Below, one piece after another: positions 43,492 to 52,237 of a stretch of 60,208 bases of DNA. The stretch's first letter is position 1, and every line of letters starts with the position of its first letter. Position numbers and translations under genes: made by a program. Origin of the DNA: Clostridia bacterium (GTDB lineage Bacteria > Bacillota > Clostridia > Oscillospirales > CAG-272); NCBI GenBank assembly GCA_017464565.1, contig JAFTZH010000042.1, positions 1-60,208 on the forward strand, given 5' to 3'. Under the pieces are notes generated by a model that ran no database searches, had not been told where the DNA came from, and saw only the letters and a program-made list of their open reading frames with translations.

Positions 43492-44595
43492 CTATCGTAT
43501 ATATCTTCCGTTCTCTACCTTTATGATAGAGGCGTCTTTATTAAAAACCGACTCACAGCAGGTCATTATAACCTGTTTTGAATCCATCTCGCTTATAAGA
43601 TATCCTCTCCTTGACGCGTCAAGCTCGGAGAGAACGTCGTCAAGCAGAAGAACGGGATAATCACCGAACTCGTCCCGGCATATCTCTCCCTCTGCTATCT
43701 TGAGAGACAGAGCCAGAGAACGCTGCTGTCCCTGAGAGCAATAAAGTCTTGCCGGCTTTTCGTTGAGCTTTATATCTATATCGTCCTTATGTATTCCCCA
43801 AAGCGTAGCTCCCGCGGATATTTCCCTTTCGTAAGACGACGTGAGCAGAGATATATATTTTTTCTCGGTCTCCGCCGCGTCAAAATACCCGTCCTCCTCA
43901 AGGTGAGCCGAACCGGAATAAGATATCGACGTTTTTTCTCTCTCTCCCGTCATATCCGAAAAGCACCTTGCGACGTATCCGTTCACTCTTTTGATAAATT
44001 CAGCCCTGTATTTAGATATGGCTGCCGCCTCGTGCGCAAGCTGTAAGGACCAAAGCTCCGCAGTAGCGTCGAACGAGCTTCTGTCGTTATACGAATTTTT
44101 TATAAGCGCGTTTCTCTGCTTCAAAATATAATTATATCTTTGAAGCGTTTTCATATAAAGCGGATACAGACGGCTTATCGCGATATCCATATAATTTCTT
44201 CTCATCGCGGGCCCCTCTTTTATAAGAGAGAGATGCTCGGGACAAAAAAGCACTGCTCTGAAGCTTCCGACAATATCCGACATTTTATCTATTCTGACGC
44301 GGTTTTTTTCTACTCTGCGCTGTCTGTCGCGGAATATCTGCATTTTTATGCTCTGGTCTCTTATACCGTCGTTATAATCAAGCTCAAGCTCGGAAAAGCT
44401 TTCCCCGAATCTTATTATCTCAGCCGAATGTCCCGCCCTGAAGCTTTTTCCGACCGAAACGTAAAACAAGGATTCGAGAAGATTGGTTTTTCCCTGCGCG
44501 TTTTCTCCGACGAGGATATTTACCCCATCGTCAAAAGCTACGTCCGCCTGTTCTATATTGCGAAAATTTTTTGCCTTTATCCTTTTGCAATACAT
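43492..44595 (-). CDS. recF: DNA replication and repair protein RecF
   Basis: 367 aa. Walker A GENAQGKTN at residues 30-38, FCPEHLSLIKEGPAMRRNYM in the lid region, and the ABC signature-type SQGQQRSLALSLKIAE with DYPVLLLDDVLSELD as Walker B. RecF marks gaps for RecA loading with RecO and RecR. It starts 18 bp after dnaN. The usual small S4-domain gene yaaA between dnaN and recF is absent. Confidence 0.95.
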   Translation of the reverse strand: MYCKRIKAKNFRNIEQADVAFDDGVNILVGENAQGKTNLLESLFYVSVGKSFRAGHSAEIIRFGESFSELELDYNDGIRDQSIKMQIFRDRQRRVEKNRVRIDKMSDIVGSFRAVLFCPEHLSLIKEGPAMRRNYMDIAISRLYPLYMKTLQRYNYILKQRNALIKNSYNDRSSFDATAELWSLQLAHEAAAISKYRAEFIKRVNGYVARCFSDMTGEREKTSISYSGSAHLEEDGYFDAAETEKKYISLLTSSYEREISAGATLWGIHKDDIDIKLNEKPARLYCSQGQQRSLALSLKIAEGEICRDEFGDYPVLLLDDVLSELDASRRGYLISEMDSKQVIMTCCESVFNKDASIIKVENGRYIR

Positions 44596-44613
44596 AAATA
44601 ACCTTTAGTCAAT

Positions 44614-45768
44614 TCAATCCTTCATTCTTACGGGAAGTATCATAAAGGTTTCTTCCACGCCCTCTTTTTCCTCGTAAGGCTCTATATTTATGCTCGACAG
44701 AGAGGAGGACATAGATATTTTTATTTTTTCTGCGTCGCAGGCTCTTACGCTGTCTATAAGGAATCTGTTATTGAACGCTATAACGAGATCGGGTCCCTCG
44801 TGCTCTATCGCTATCTCGTCGTAAGTGCTTCCCGAAGCGGATGTCGCGAGTACCTTGAGAAGTCCATCGTTTATCTCAAGTCTTACGTGAGACCTTACGC
44901 TTCCCGCTATTCTCTCCTCGGTTACGAGAGCCGCTCTTTCAAGCGCGGATGCGAGTGTCTGCTTATCGAGAGCTATCGTTATCTTATGATTCTTTATCAT
45001 AATTCTCTCAAAATCTATATAATTTCCGTCTATAAGACGTGAGAAGAAGGTCAGCTCGCCGATGAGAAATACTATATGCTTTCTCGTAACGTATATCTGC
45101 GTAAGCGCTTCCTCGTCGTCAGATATAAGTCTGCTCAGCTCGTTTACCGTTTTTACGGGAACTATAAACGAGTAATCGAGATGCTCGTTTCCGTTGGTAT
45201 TCTTATTTTCAAGCTCGGTCCTTCTCTTGCATTTGGCGCTCTTGAATCCGTCACAAGCAACCGTCATAAGAGAATCGTCGGATATCTTGAAGAAACAGCC
45301 GTTAAGCACCGTTCTCTGATCGTTTACCGCCATAGCGAACGATACCTGTCCCATCATCTTTTTAAGTATAGCCTGATTTATAACGAAGCTTCTGTCGCTT
45401 ACGAGATCCGGAAGCGCGGGGAAATCGTCGCCCGCGAGAGCGCTCATCTTATGCGAGGATTTTCCGCAGCTTATGCAAGCCGACATCTTTTCGTCAACCG
45501 TAAGGGTTATTTCGTCTCCTCCCATAACTCTTATCGTCTGATTGAACTTCTGCGCGTTTATTATAAATCTTCCTTCCTCTATAACTTTTGCCTCGATGGT
45601 TATTCTTACTCCCTTTTCAAGATCGTAGGTCGTGAGAACGCAGGTGTCCGGAACCTTCGCTTCGATAAGTATTCCTTCTATCGTCGAAAGAACCGATTTT
45701 CCCGATACCGCGCACATAAGGGGGGCGACTGCCGCAGTTACTACCGATTTATTGAATATGATTTTCAT
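44614..45768 (-). CDS. dnaN: DNA polymerase III sliding clamp (beta)
   Basis: 384 aa, close to the usual length. Three repeated clamp domains: MKIIFNKSVVTAAVAPLMCA at the start, the middle DFPALPDLVSDRSFVINQA and VNDQRTVLNGCFF, and the C-terminal SSINIEPYEEKEGVEETFMI with ILPVRM at the end, the residues beside the peptide-binding pocket. It holds the replicase on DNA. CGGAGGAAAG precedes the ATG. It is 465 bp downstream of dnaA on the same strand. Confidence 0.96.
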   Translation of the reverse strand: MKIIFNKSVVTAAVAPLMCAVSGKSVLSTIEGILIEAKVPDTCVLTTYDLEKGVRITIEAKVIEEGRFIINAQKFNQTIRVMGGDEITLTVDEKMSACISCGKSSHKMSALAGDDFPALPDLVSDRSFVINQAILKKMMGQVSFAMAVNDQRTVLNGCFFKISDDSLMTVACDGFKSAKCKRRTELENKNTNGNEHLDYSFIVPVKTVNELSRLISDDEEALTQIYVTRKHIVFLIGELTFFSRLIDGNYIDFERIMIKNHKITIALDKQTLASALERAALVTEERIAGSVRSHVRLEINDGLLKVLATSASGSTYDEIAIEHEGPDLVIAFNNRFLIDSVRACDAEKIKISMSSSLSSINIEPYEEKEGVEETFMILPVRMKD

Positions 45769-46233
45769 TTTGCTTTCCTCCGAAATTTCTTAATAAAAAT
45801 AAATAAAATAATAATATAAAGCAGAAGCAGTAATAGGGGCTGTGGAAACTGTTTAAAAACCGCGCAATCGTTTGACGGCGTACCTTACGAGGTTTTTTAT
45901 TTTTTTGAAACCGCTATTGAAAGCTTCTTAAAAAAAGTTGATTAAAATTTGAAAACTTATTTTTTGCGGCTGTTTTTCGCTTGAAAATTATTTTTTGAGC
46001 GAAAAATAATTCGTTTGGAAAATTTTATCGAGTATAGCCGAGTAAGTTCTGTTTAAAAACCTTATTTTTTATCTTTGATTTTGTTTTTTCAAAGCTTTTC
46101 GACAATATGTTTAAAATTTAATAAACAGCGGAAAATGATTGAAATAAAACAAAATTAAAAAATATTATATCCGTTTTCAACAGCTTTTTATTCAGTATCT
46201 CACGGTTTTGATGAAAACTGTGTGTAAAATCTG
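45769..46233. other. AT-rich dnaA-dnaN spacer, candidate origin half
   Basis: 465 bp, no gene. It is very A/T-rich with long A- and T-runs. One full DnaA-box match is present on the minus strand, TTTTACACA (46229-46221), just past the dnaA stop, and weaker ones such as TGTGGAAAC (45840-45848). The direct element CTGTTTAAAAACC occurs near 45847 and 46049. The site and the leftward gene direction fit part of oriC, but the boxes are too few to define it. Confidence 0.4.
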
Positions 46234-47619
46234 TTACTGTCCGGTTATCTCTCTTGAAAGCTCCATAATTTCTATGTTGAATACGGGGTCGGAGTATACC
46301 TTTTTCTCTATCTTCTCGAAGCTTGCGAGTACGGTAGAGTGGTCTCGGTTCAATATCTTTCCTATGTTCGGCAGAGACATTTCGGTAATGGTTCTTATAA
46401 GGTATATTGATATATGTCTCGCGTTGGTTATATCCTTATTTCTCTTTTCTCCGATTATTTCTTCTTTTTTGATGCCGTATTTTTTGAATACTGCGGTAAA
46501 TATTTTGTCCACCGTTACGTTTACCGGCTCGGCTCCGCCGAGAAGCTCTGAAAGACAGCTCTTCGCCGTATCCATAGTTATTTTTTTACCGGTAAGGAAG
46601 CTGAGCGCGCTCAGCTTTTTGACTGCTCCCTCTATCTGTCTGATATTAGAGCGGAGATTTTCAGCGAGAAATCCGAGCACGTCGTCTGAAAGGTCTACCT
46701 GTATCTGTTCCGCTTTTTTCTTTATTATGGCTACTCTCAGCTCAAGGTCAGGCGGCTGAATATCGGCTATAAGTCCCCATTCGAATCTCGTTTTAAGTCT
46801 TTCCTCAAGCGTTTGTATATCTTTAGGCGGTCTGTCGGACGAGAGAATTATCTGCTTATGCTCTTCGTAAAGAGCGTTGAAGGTATGGAAAAATTCTTCT
46901 TGCGTTGAATTTTTTCCCGCTATAAACTGAATATCGTCTATGAGAAGTATATCGCAGTTTCTGTATCTTTCACGGAATTTATCCATTTCCTGCTTTGAAA
47001 GGCTTTCGATAAGCTGGTTTGTAAATTCCTCTCCCTTTATGTAGACGACTCTCAAATCCTTTTTATTTTTCTTTATCTCATTCACGACCGCGCTCATAAG
47101 GTGGGTTTTTCCGAGTCCGCTCGGTCCGTAAATAAACAGAGGGTTGTAATCGGTTGCGGGTCTTTCGGCTACAGCTACGCAGGCGGCGTGCGCGAATTTA
47201 TTTGAGTTTCCCACGATAAAGCTGTCAAATGTATATTCAAAATTGTAATTTTGAGTATCTACTATCTTTTTTGGATTTTCGTCTTCCGATTCCTTGGGGC
47301 TTTCCTTTTGTACGCTTCCCATAAATTGTTTTTTTATTTCTTCGGGGTCGGTCGGAGTTCCGCTGAAAAGCACCCTTGCCTTTACCTCAAATCCGAGTAT
47401 TTTTGAAAATTTCTCGTTTATTTTTAAAATATAATTTTCGTTTATTATCTTGTGCTTAAACTCCGAGTCGGTAGTAAACGTTATCTCGTTATTTTCAAAC
47501 GACGTTATTTTAAGCTCTCCGAACCACAGGTCTATAACGGATTGCGAAAGCTTGTCGTTATCGTTAAAGGATTGCTTTACCATTTCCCATATGTCGGATA
47601 TATCGTCAAGATAAGACAT
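46234..47619 (-). CDS. dnaA: Chromosomal replication initiator DnaA
   Basis: 461 aa. Domains: helicase-binding domain I (about 1-85), linker (about 85-125), AAA+ domain with Walker A GPSGLGKT at 165-172, Walker B DILLIDDIQF, and the C-terminal HTH with MSLPNIGKILNRDHSTVLAS, the DnaA box-reading signature. Perfect GGAGGTGAT precedes the ATG, and a consensus promoter lies at 47707-47735. It heads the leftward origin operon. It does not have rpmH beside it; copA is the divergent neighbour. Confidence 0.98.
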   Translation of the reverse strand: MSYLDDISDIWEMVKQSFNDNDKLSQSVIDLWFGELKITSFENNEITFTTDSEFKHKIINENYILKINEKFSKILGFEVKARVLFSGTPTDPEEIKKQFMGSVQKESPKESEDENPKKIVDTQNYNFEYTFDSFIVGNSNKFAHAACVAVAERPATDYNPLFIYGPSGLGKTHLMSAVVNEIKKNKKDLRVVYIKGEEFTNQLIESLSKQEMDKFRERYRNCDILLIDDIQFIAGKNSTQEEFFHTFNALYEEHKQIILSSDRPPKDIQTLEERLKTRFEWGLIADIQPPDLELRVAIIKKKAEQIQVDLSDDVLGFLAENLRSNIRQIEGAVKKLSALSFLTGKKITMDTAKSCLSELLGGAEPVNVTVDKIFTAVFKKYGIKKEEIIGEKRNKDITNARHISIYLIRTITEMSLPNIGKILNRDHSTVLASFEKIEKKVYSDPVFNIEIMELSREITGQ

Positions 47620-47639
47620 AAAACAATCACCTCCGTAAT

Positions 47640-47760
47640 CTTATTTTTTATTTTTTCCGATTTTTAAAACAGCGCGTTTATATATATAATATTATTATAT
47701 CATATAATTATAATTATTGCAACAATTTTTATCAAATTTTATTATATATATAATTAGTTT
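47640..47760. other. Very AT-rich segment upstream of dnaA, candidate unwinding region
   Basis: Almost pure A/T with TATATATATAATATTATTAT near 47680-47700 and TTATTATATATATAATTAG near 47738-47757. It contains the dnaA promoter. No full DnaA box was found, only near matches. A DNA-unwinding role is an inference from composition and place. Confidence 0.4.
47707..47735 (-). promoter_or_regulatory. Consensus promoter for dnaA
   Basis: Minus strand TTGATA (47735-47730), 17 bp spacer, TATAAT (47712-47707). Confidence 0.75.
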
Positions 47761-47766
47761 TGCTTA

Positions 47767-47796
47767 TTGACTAAAGGTACATTTTTGTGTTAAAAT
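47767..47796 (+). promoter_or_regulatory. Promoter for copA
   Basis: TTGACT (47767-47772), 18 bp spacer, TAAAAT (47791-47796), directed away from dnaA. Confidence 0.65.
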
Positions 47797-47800
47797 ATTT

Positions 47801-47822
47801 AAAGTTAGTTAAGACTAACTTT
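47801..47822 (+). promoter_or_regulatory. Perfect 9 bp dyad in the copA leader, probable operator
   Basis: AAAGTTAGT (47801-47809) and ACTAACTTT (47814-47822) are exact complements separated by TAAG, at the expected transcription start. The AGTTAG...CTAACT core resembles DtxR/MntR-type metal-regulator sites more than known CsoR or CopY boxes. The regulator is not in this window. Confidence 0.6.
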
Positions 47823-47861
47823 GATTTGTGATTTGTAAATTTTTTGTGAAGGTTCGGTAAT

Positions 47862-50123
47862 ATGAAAAAATTAAGATACGGTGTTAAAGGAATGAGCTGC
47901 GCGGCTTGCGTTGCTCACGTTGAAAAAGCGGCTAAAAAAGTATGCGGAGAGGAAAACGTAGTAGTAAGCTTACTTACCAACTCACTGACGGTTACGGTGG
48001 AGGACGGAGAAAACGAGGATAAATTGTTCGCGCTCCTCAAAAAAAACTTGAAATCAGCGGGGTACGGTCTTGAAAAGGAAGCGTCTGATTCAAATAAAAA
48101 CGGAAGCAGAGAGGAATATAAAAAAGGACTGAAAAGGCTCGTATGGTCTCTCGTAATAACCGCCGTTCTTATGTACGTTTCAATGGGACATATGATATCC
48201 CTTCCTCTTCCTTCTTTTATATCTGATAACGCCGTAGTGTTCGCTTCGCTTCAGCTTATCCTTACGGTTCCGGTTATAATTATAAATTTCAGATTTTTTA
48301 AAAACGGATTTGCCGCGATAGCAAGGCTGTCTCCGAATATGGATTCGCTCATAGCGATAGGCTCTTCGGCGTCGTTTATATACGGAATTTTTTCTACCTG
48401 TATGATATTTACGGGAACGTTCGGAGAAAATAACGCTCTCGTACACGAGTACGCGCACTCTTTGTATTTTGAATCCGCCGCTATGATATTGACTCTCGTT
48501 TCTCTTGGAAAAACTCTTGAAGGCAGGGCAAGAGCAAAAGCCTCCGAGGCGGTAGGAAAGCTTGCGGCTATGATGCCCGACAGCGCCGTAGTAATAAGGA
48601 ACGGCGAAAGACTTACGGTTTCTCTTGACGAGATAAAGGTGGGAGATATCGTTGCCGTTAAAGAGGGCGAGACTATACCCGTTGACGGAACGGTAATAGA
48701 GGGCTTCGGCTCTGCCGACGAATCGGCGCTCAGCGGAGAGAGCATACCCATTGAAAAAAACGAGGGAGACAAGGTGAGCGCGGTATGTACGCTTACGAGC
48801 GGATACGTTCTGATAAGAACCGAGAAAATAGGCAAGGACACTTCTCTTTCGAGAATAATAGGTCTTCTTGAGGACGCGGCGGCGTCAAAAGCTCCTATCG
48901 CGAGAATAGCCGACAAGGTGAGCGCCGTATTCGTTCCCGCAGTAATGCTTATTTCGGTAATTACGGCTGTCGTCTGGCTCGTATTGGGAGAAGGTATAGA
49001 TACGGTTTTTGAGCACGCCGTAAGCGTTCTCGTTATATCCTGCCCCTGCGCTCTCGGTCTTGCTACTCCTACGGCGGTTATGGTCGGAACGGCGATAGGA
49101 GCGGAAAAAGGAATATTGATAAAAAGCGCTTTAGCGCTTGAAAAATTAAGCTCGGTAAAATATTTTATGACTGACAAAACGGGGACATTGACCGAGGGAA
49201 AGCCGAAAGTTACGGACATAGTTCCGTATTTCTGCACAGAAGATAAATTGCTTGGTGCCGCGTATACCGCTGAGGATATGTCCGCTCATCCGCTCGCGAA
49301 AGCCGTGTGTGCCGAGGCAAACGCGCGCGGTATCGAAAAAATGAATGCCGAAAACTACGTCTCAAGCGTTGGTATGGGAATATCGGTCGATACGAAGTAC
49401 GGCAGATGCGCCGTCGGAAAGCCCGAATTTTTGCTTTTAGACGATTTTTCGGAAGATACGCGTGATTTTATCCGTTCAACTATGGAAAGGCTCGAAAATG
49501 AGGGAAAAACCGCCGTATGCGTCGCGCTTGGAGGCAAGCTTATGGGTGTTATGGGAATAGCCGACCCTCTGCGTGATGACAGCACTCGGGCAATATCAAA
49601 TCTGAAAAAGGCGGGAATATATACGGTTATGCTGACCGGTGACAACGAGCTTACGGCGTCGGCTATAAGCAAAAGCTGCGGGATAGACAAGTATTACTCA
49701 AAGCTTTTACCGGAGGACAAGGAGCGTATAATCAGAGAGTATTCGGAGCGCGGAATGACGGCTATGGTAGGAGACGGAATAAACGACGCCCCCGCTTTGG
49801 CGAGGGCGGATATAGGTATAGCGATAGGCGCGGGAACCGAGGTGGCTATCGACTGCGCTGACGTCGTGCTTTCTAAAAACAGTCTGCGGGACGCGCTTCG
49901 TGCGATAGATATTTCAAAAGCTACTTTAAGCTGTATAAAGCAAAATCTTTTCTGGGCGCTTATTTACAACTCAATATGTATTCCGATAGCTGCGGGAGTA
50001 CTCGTGCCGATAGGTATTTCTATATCTCCGATGATAGCGTCGGCGGCAATGAGCTTCTCCTCCGTGTGCGTAGTGCTTAATTCGTTGAGGCTGAGATACG
50101 TTAAGAGATTGAGAAGGGATTAA
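47862..50123 (+). CDS. copA: Copper-type P1B ATPase
   Basis: 753 aa. An N-terminal heavy-metal domain (GMSCAACVAHV, Cys 13 and 16) is followed by eight membrane helices; the metal site CPCALGLATPTAVM, phosphorylation site DKTGTLTEG (Asp 438), SAHPLAKAV and MVGDGINDAPALARADIGIA are all present, with SALSGES as the actuator motif. The CPC motif points to Cu+ export. No copZ or csoR neighbour is visible, and the promoter carries a different style of operator. It faces the GH2 gene across a family A repeat. Confidence 0.95.
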   Translation: MKKLRYGVKGMSCAACVAHVEKAAKKVCGEENVVVSLLTNSLTVTVEDGENEDKLFALLKKNLKSAGYGLEKEASDSNKNGSREEYKKGLKRLVWSLVITAVLMYVSMGHMISLPLPSFISDNAVVFASLQLILTVPVIIINFRFFKNGFAAIARLSPNMDSLIAIGSSASFIYGIFSTCMIFTGTFGENNALVHEYAHSLYFESAAMILTLVSLGKTLEGRARAKASEAVGKLAAMMPDSAVVIRNGERLTVSLDEIKVGDIVAVKEGETIPVDGTVIEGFGSADESALSGESIPIEKNEGDKVSAVCTLTSGYVLIRTEKIGKDTSLSRIIGLLEDAAASKAPIARIADKVSAVFVPAVMLISVITAVVWLVLGEGIDTVFEHAVSVLVISCPCALGLATPTAVMVGTAIGAEKGILIKSALALEKLSSVKYFMTDKTGTLTEGKPKVTDIVPYFCTEDKLLGAAYTAEDMSAHPLAKAVCAEANARGIEKMNAENYVSSVGMGISVDTKYGRCAVGKPEFLLLDDFSEDTRDFIRSTMERLENEGKTAVCVALGGKLMGVMGIADPLRDDSTRAISNLKKAGIYTVMLTGDNELTASAISKSCGIDKYYSKLLPEDKERIIREYSERGMTAMVGDGINDAPALARADIGIAIGAGTEVAIDCADVVLSKNSLRDALRAIDISKATLSCIKQNLFWALIYNSICIPIAAGVLVPIGISISPMIASAAMSFSSVCVVLNSLRLRYVKRLRRD

Positions 50124-50143
50124 TATATTATGATTATATGTAT

Positions 50144-50351
50144 TGGGGGAGGGACTTTTTGAAAAAAGTCCCTCCCCCAAACCCCACCCCAAAAACTTTT
50201 AAACGTTGGGTTTAATTTTAGATTTTTGTTTTGCTTTCTACAAATCAGACTTTCACATACTCGGTAGGGGCGATGCCGTCGCCCTGCGGGTTCGACTGTG
50301 CTCCGCTTCGCTCAGAATGACACTCTACGGAGTGAAGAACACGAATGGTCT
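50144..50351. repeat. Family A repeat, one-ended hybrid copy A8
   Basis: Palindrome 50144-50179 (GAGGGAC arm) follows copA by 20 bp. The tail has AAACGTTGGGTTT and CATACTCGGTAGGGGCGA. The second half is foreign to the family: GCGGGTTCGACTGTGCTCCG, then a segment ending GAAGAACACGAATGGTCT (50334-50351), which is the reverse of the accessory block in A1 and A5. The boundary overlaps the GH2 stop region. Confidence 0.8.
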
Positions 50352-50356
50352 TCAGC

Positions 50357-52063
50357 TTATTCCTCACACGATGCTTTTTGAGACAAAATTTCTTTAAAAA
50401 AGTCTACGTCAAATTTCGGCTTTCTGTCATAAGTATACAGACCGTTGGTTTCCTGTTCAACATCGGTAAGCTGGGTATAGCAAAGCCCCGTGATGAATTT
50501 ATTAAACAACAGAGACTCGGTAAGACCCTTGAATCTTTCTTTAAATTCTTCTTCGGTCGCAGGCGCGTTACCGTAACCCCAAGCATTACTGAGATTTGAA
50601 TTTACGTCCCATTTTATACCGCCGTATTCGCTGATGAAGGTAGGATATATCGGAAAATGATTTCTCTGATTATCTATCGGATTTCCGTTAGCTACGCTTT
50701 CATAGCGAGCCTTGAAGGTTTCGGGATTCTGGTCGTAATCGTGCCAGTCCATAATATCCGTAGCTCCCTTTACGTGAGTCCAGCCCGAGCTGTCTATAAC
50801 GGGTCTGGTCGTATCAAGCCTTTTTGTAAGAGCCACAATGTCCGTGATAAGGTCTCCGTCCTGATTGGTTTGAGTTTCATTGAACGGACACCAACCGATG
50901 ATAGCGGGATGAATGAAGTCGCGCTCAACTATCTCGCTCCATTCCGATACATATCCTTTATAAGCCTCCGGGCGGTACACGTCAAGTCCCCAGTTAGCGT
51001 GCTCTCCCCAAACGATATATCCCAGCCTGTCGCAGTGATACAAAAATCTCGGCTCAAATACCTTTTCGTGAAGCCTTGCGCCTTCAAAGCCCATAGCCAT
51101 AGAACGCTTGATATCGTTTATAAGCTCATCCTCACAGGAGGCGGTATATATTCCGTCGGGATAGAAGCCTTGGTCAAGAACGAGACGCTGGAATATCCTT
51201 CTGCCGTTGAGTATTATCGCTCCGTCCTTATCGACGGTAACGCTTCTCATTCCGAAATAACTTTCTACCGTGTCTTCTCCGCAATTGAGAGTAAGACCGT
51301 AAAGATTTCCTTTGCCTATATCCCAAAGATGAAGCTCACCAAGCGCTATTTTCAATATGGCAGTTCCGCCGCATACAACGGCAGAAGCCGAACCCTGCTC
51401 TTTGCCGTCAAAGGCAGCGCTTGCCGATACGACAGCTCCGTCCTCGCAGTGAGCCTTTACCACAATACTCACGCTCGAATCCTTTATGTTGGGATAATAT
51501 TTTGCGCTTTCTATATATTCCTCGGGAGTACTCTCAAGCCAAACCGTCTGCCATATACCCGTCGTTCTCGTATAGGAGCAGCCGTAGGATTCATATCTAT
51601 GACTCTGTTTACCCGACGGCTGATTGCACGAGCGAGTACGGTCCTCGGCACATATAGTTATAATATTTTTTCCGACCGTAAGATATTCGGTTACGTCAAA
51701 ATAAAAGCTTACGTAGCCTCCGCGGTGCGTACCTGCGCTCTTTCCGTTTACGTATACCTCGGTTTTGTAATCGCAGGCTCCGATATGAAGAAATACGCGT
51801 TTATGGCCGGCAAGCCATTTTTCTTCGATGTCTACCGATTTTTTGTACCATACGCAATCGCAGAAATCCTTGTCTCCTATTCCCGACAAATCGCTCTCCA
51901 TACAAAACGGTACGATTATTTTATCAGAAAGTGTCTCGGAGTTTTGAAGTCCTCTCGCTCTTCCGCTTACGGCTCTGTCCCGCTCAAATTGCCACTCTCC
52001 GTTGAGGTTTATCCATTCGTTTCTCGCAAAATGAGGATATGGATATTCGGGTCTTGGAATCAT
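50357..52063 (-). CDS. Glycoside hydrolase family 2
   Basis: 568 aa. It has an N-terminal sugar-binding domain (about 15-180: NLNGEWQFERD...TTGIWQTVWLE), an immunoglobulin-like domain (about 185-275) and a TIM barrel (about 276-560). The acid/base is Glu 396 in GWCPFNET and the nucleophile Glu 479 in FISEYGG, matching GH2. The sequence resembles the short beta-galactosidase/glucuronidase-like branch; the substrate cannot be told. No signal peptide, so it acts in the cytoplasm on imported sugars. It is divergent from an AraC gene across an inverted repeat, which suggests control by that regulator. Confidence 0.88.
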   Translation of the reverse strand: MIPRPEYPYPHFARNEWINLNGEWQFERDRAVSGRARGLQNSETLSDKIIVPFCMESDLSGIGDKDFCDCVWYKKSVDIEEKWLAGHKRVFLHIGACDYKTEVYVNGKSAGTHRGGYVSFYFDVTEYLTVGKNIITICAEDRTRSCNQPSGKQSHRYESYGCSYTRTTGIWQTVWLESTPEEYIESAKYYPNIKDSSVSIVVKAHCEDGAVVSASAAFDGKEQGSASAVVCGGTAILKIALGELHLWDIGKGNLYGLTLNCGEDTVESYFGMRSVTVDKDGAIILNGRRIFQRLVLDQGFYPDGIYTASCEDELINDIKRSMAMGFEGARLHEKVFEPRFLYHCDRLGYIVWGEHANWGLDVYRPEAYKGYVSEWSEIVERDFIHPAIIGWCPFNETQTNQDGDLITDIVALTKRLDTTRPVIDSSGWTHVKGATDIMDWHDYDQNPETFKARYESVANGNPIDNQRNHFPIYPTFISEYGGIKWDVNSNLSNAWGYGNAPATEEEFKERFKGLTESLLFNKFITGLCYTQLTDVEQETNGLYTYDRKPKFDVDFFKEILSQKASCEE

Positions 52064-52107
52064 AATTATTCTCCTTTTCTTGTTTTCTTAAAATATAATT
52101 TATTTAA

Positions 52108-52145
52108 CTGAAATTTTGTTTGCACCGAAAGATGACAAATTTCAG
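52108..52145. promoter_or_regulatory. Inverted repeat operator between GH2 and araC-type genes
   Basis: CTGAAATTT (52108-52116) and AAATTTCAG (52137-52145) are exact complements, extending to ACTGAAATTT on both sides, with 20 bp between. The spacing puts the half sites on nearly the same face. It is in the divergent gap upstream of both genes. Confidence 0.55.
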
Positions 52146-52165
52146 TATATCATTATTTTAATACC

Positions 52166-52194
52166 TTGATCCGTATAAGTCAATGTGATATAAT
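52166..52194 (+). promoter_or_regulatory. Promoter for the AraC-type gene
   Basis: TTGATC (52166-52171), 17 bp spacer, TATAAT (52189-52194) with TGA before it (extended -10). Confidence 0.7.
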
Positions 52195-52237
52195 ACTGTT
52201 AAACTGACGTATTCTGCTTTTTTTGGAGGGTAACTAT

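Noticed and set aside
45769..46233. Definite oriC call in the dnaA-dnaN gap
   Set aside because: Only one exact DnaA-box match; kept as a low-confidence candidate only.
50281..50340. Possible insertion-sequence end in repeat A8 (GCTCCGCTTCGCTCAGAATG)
   Set aside because: No inverted partner, target duplication or transposase fragment is present; described only as foreign sequence in the repeat.
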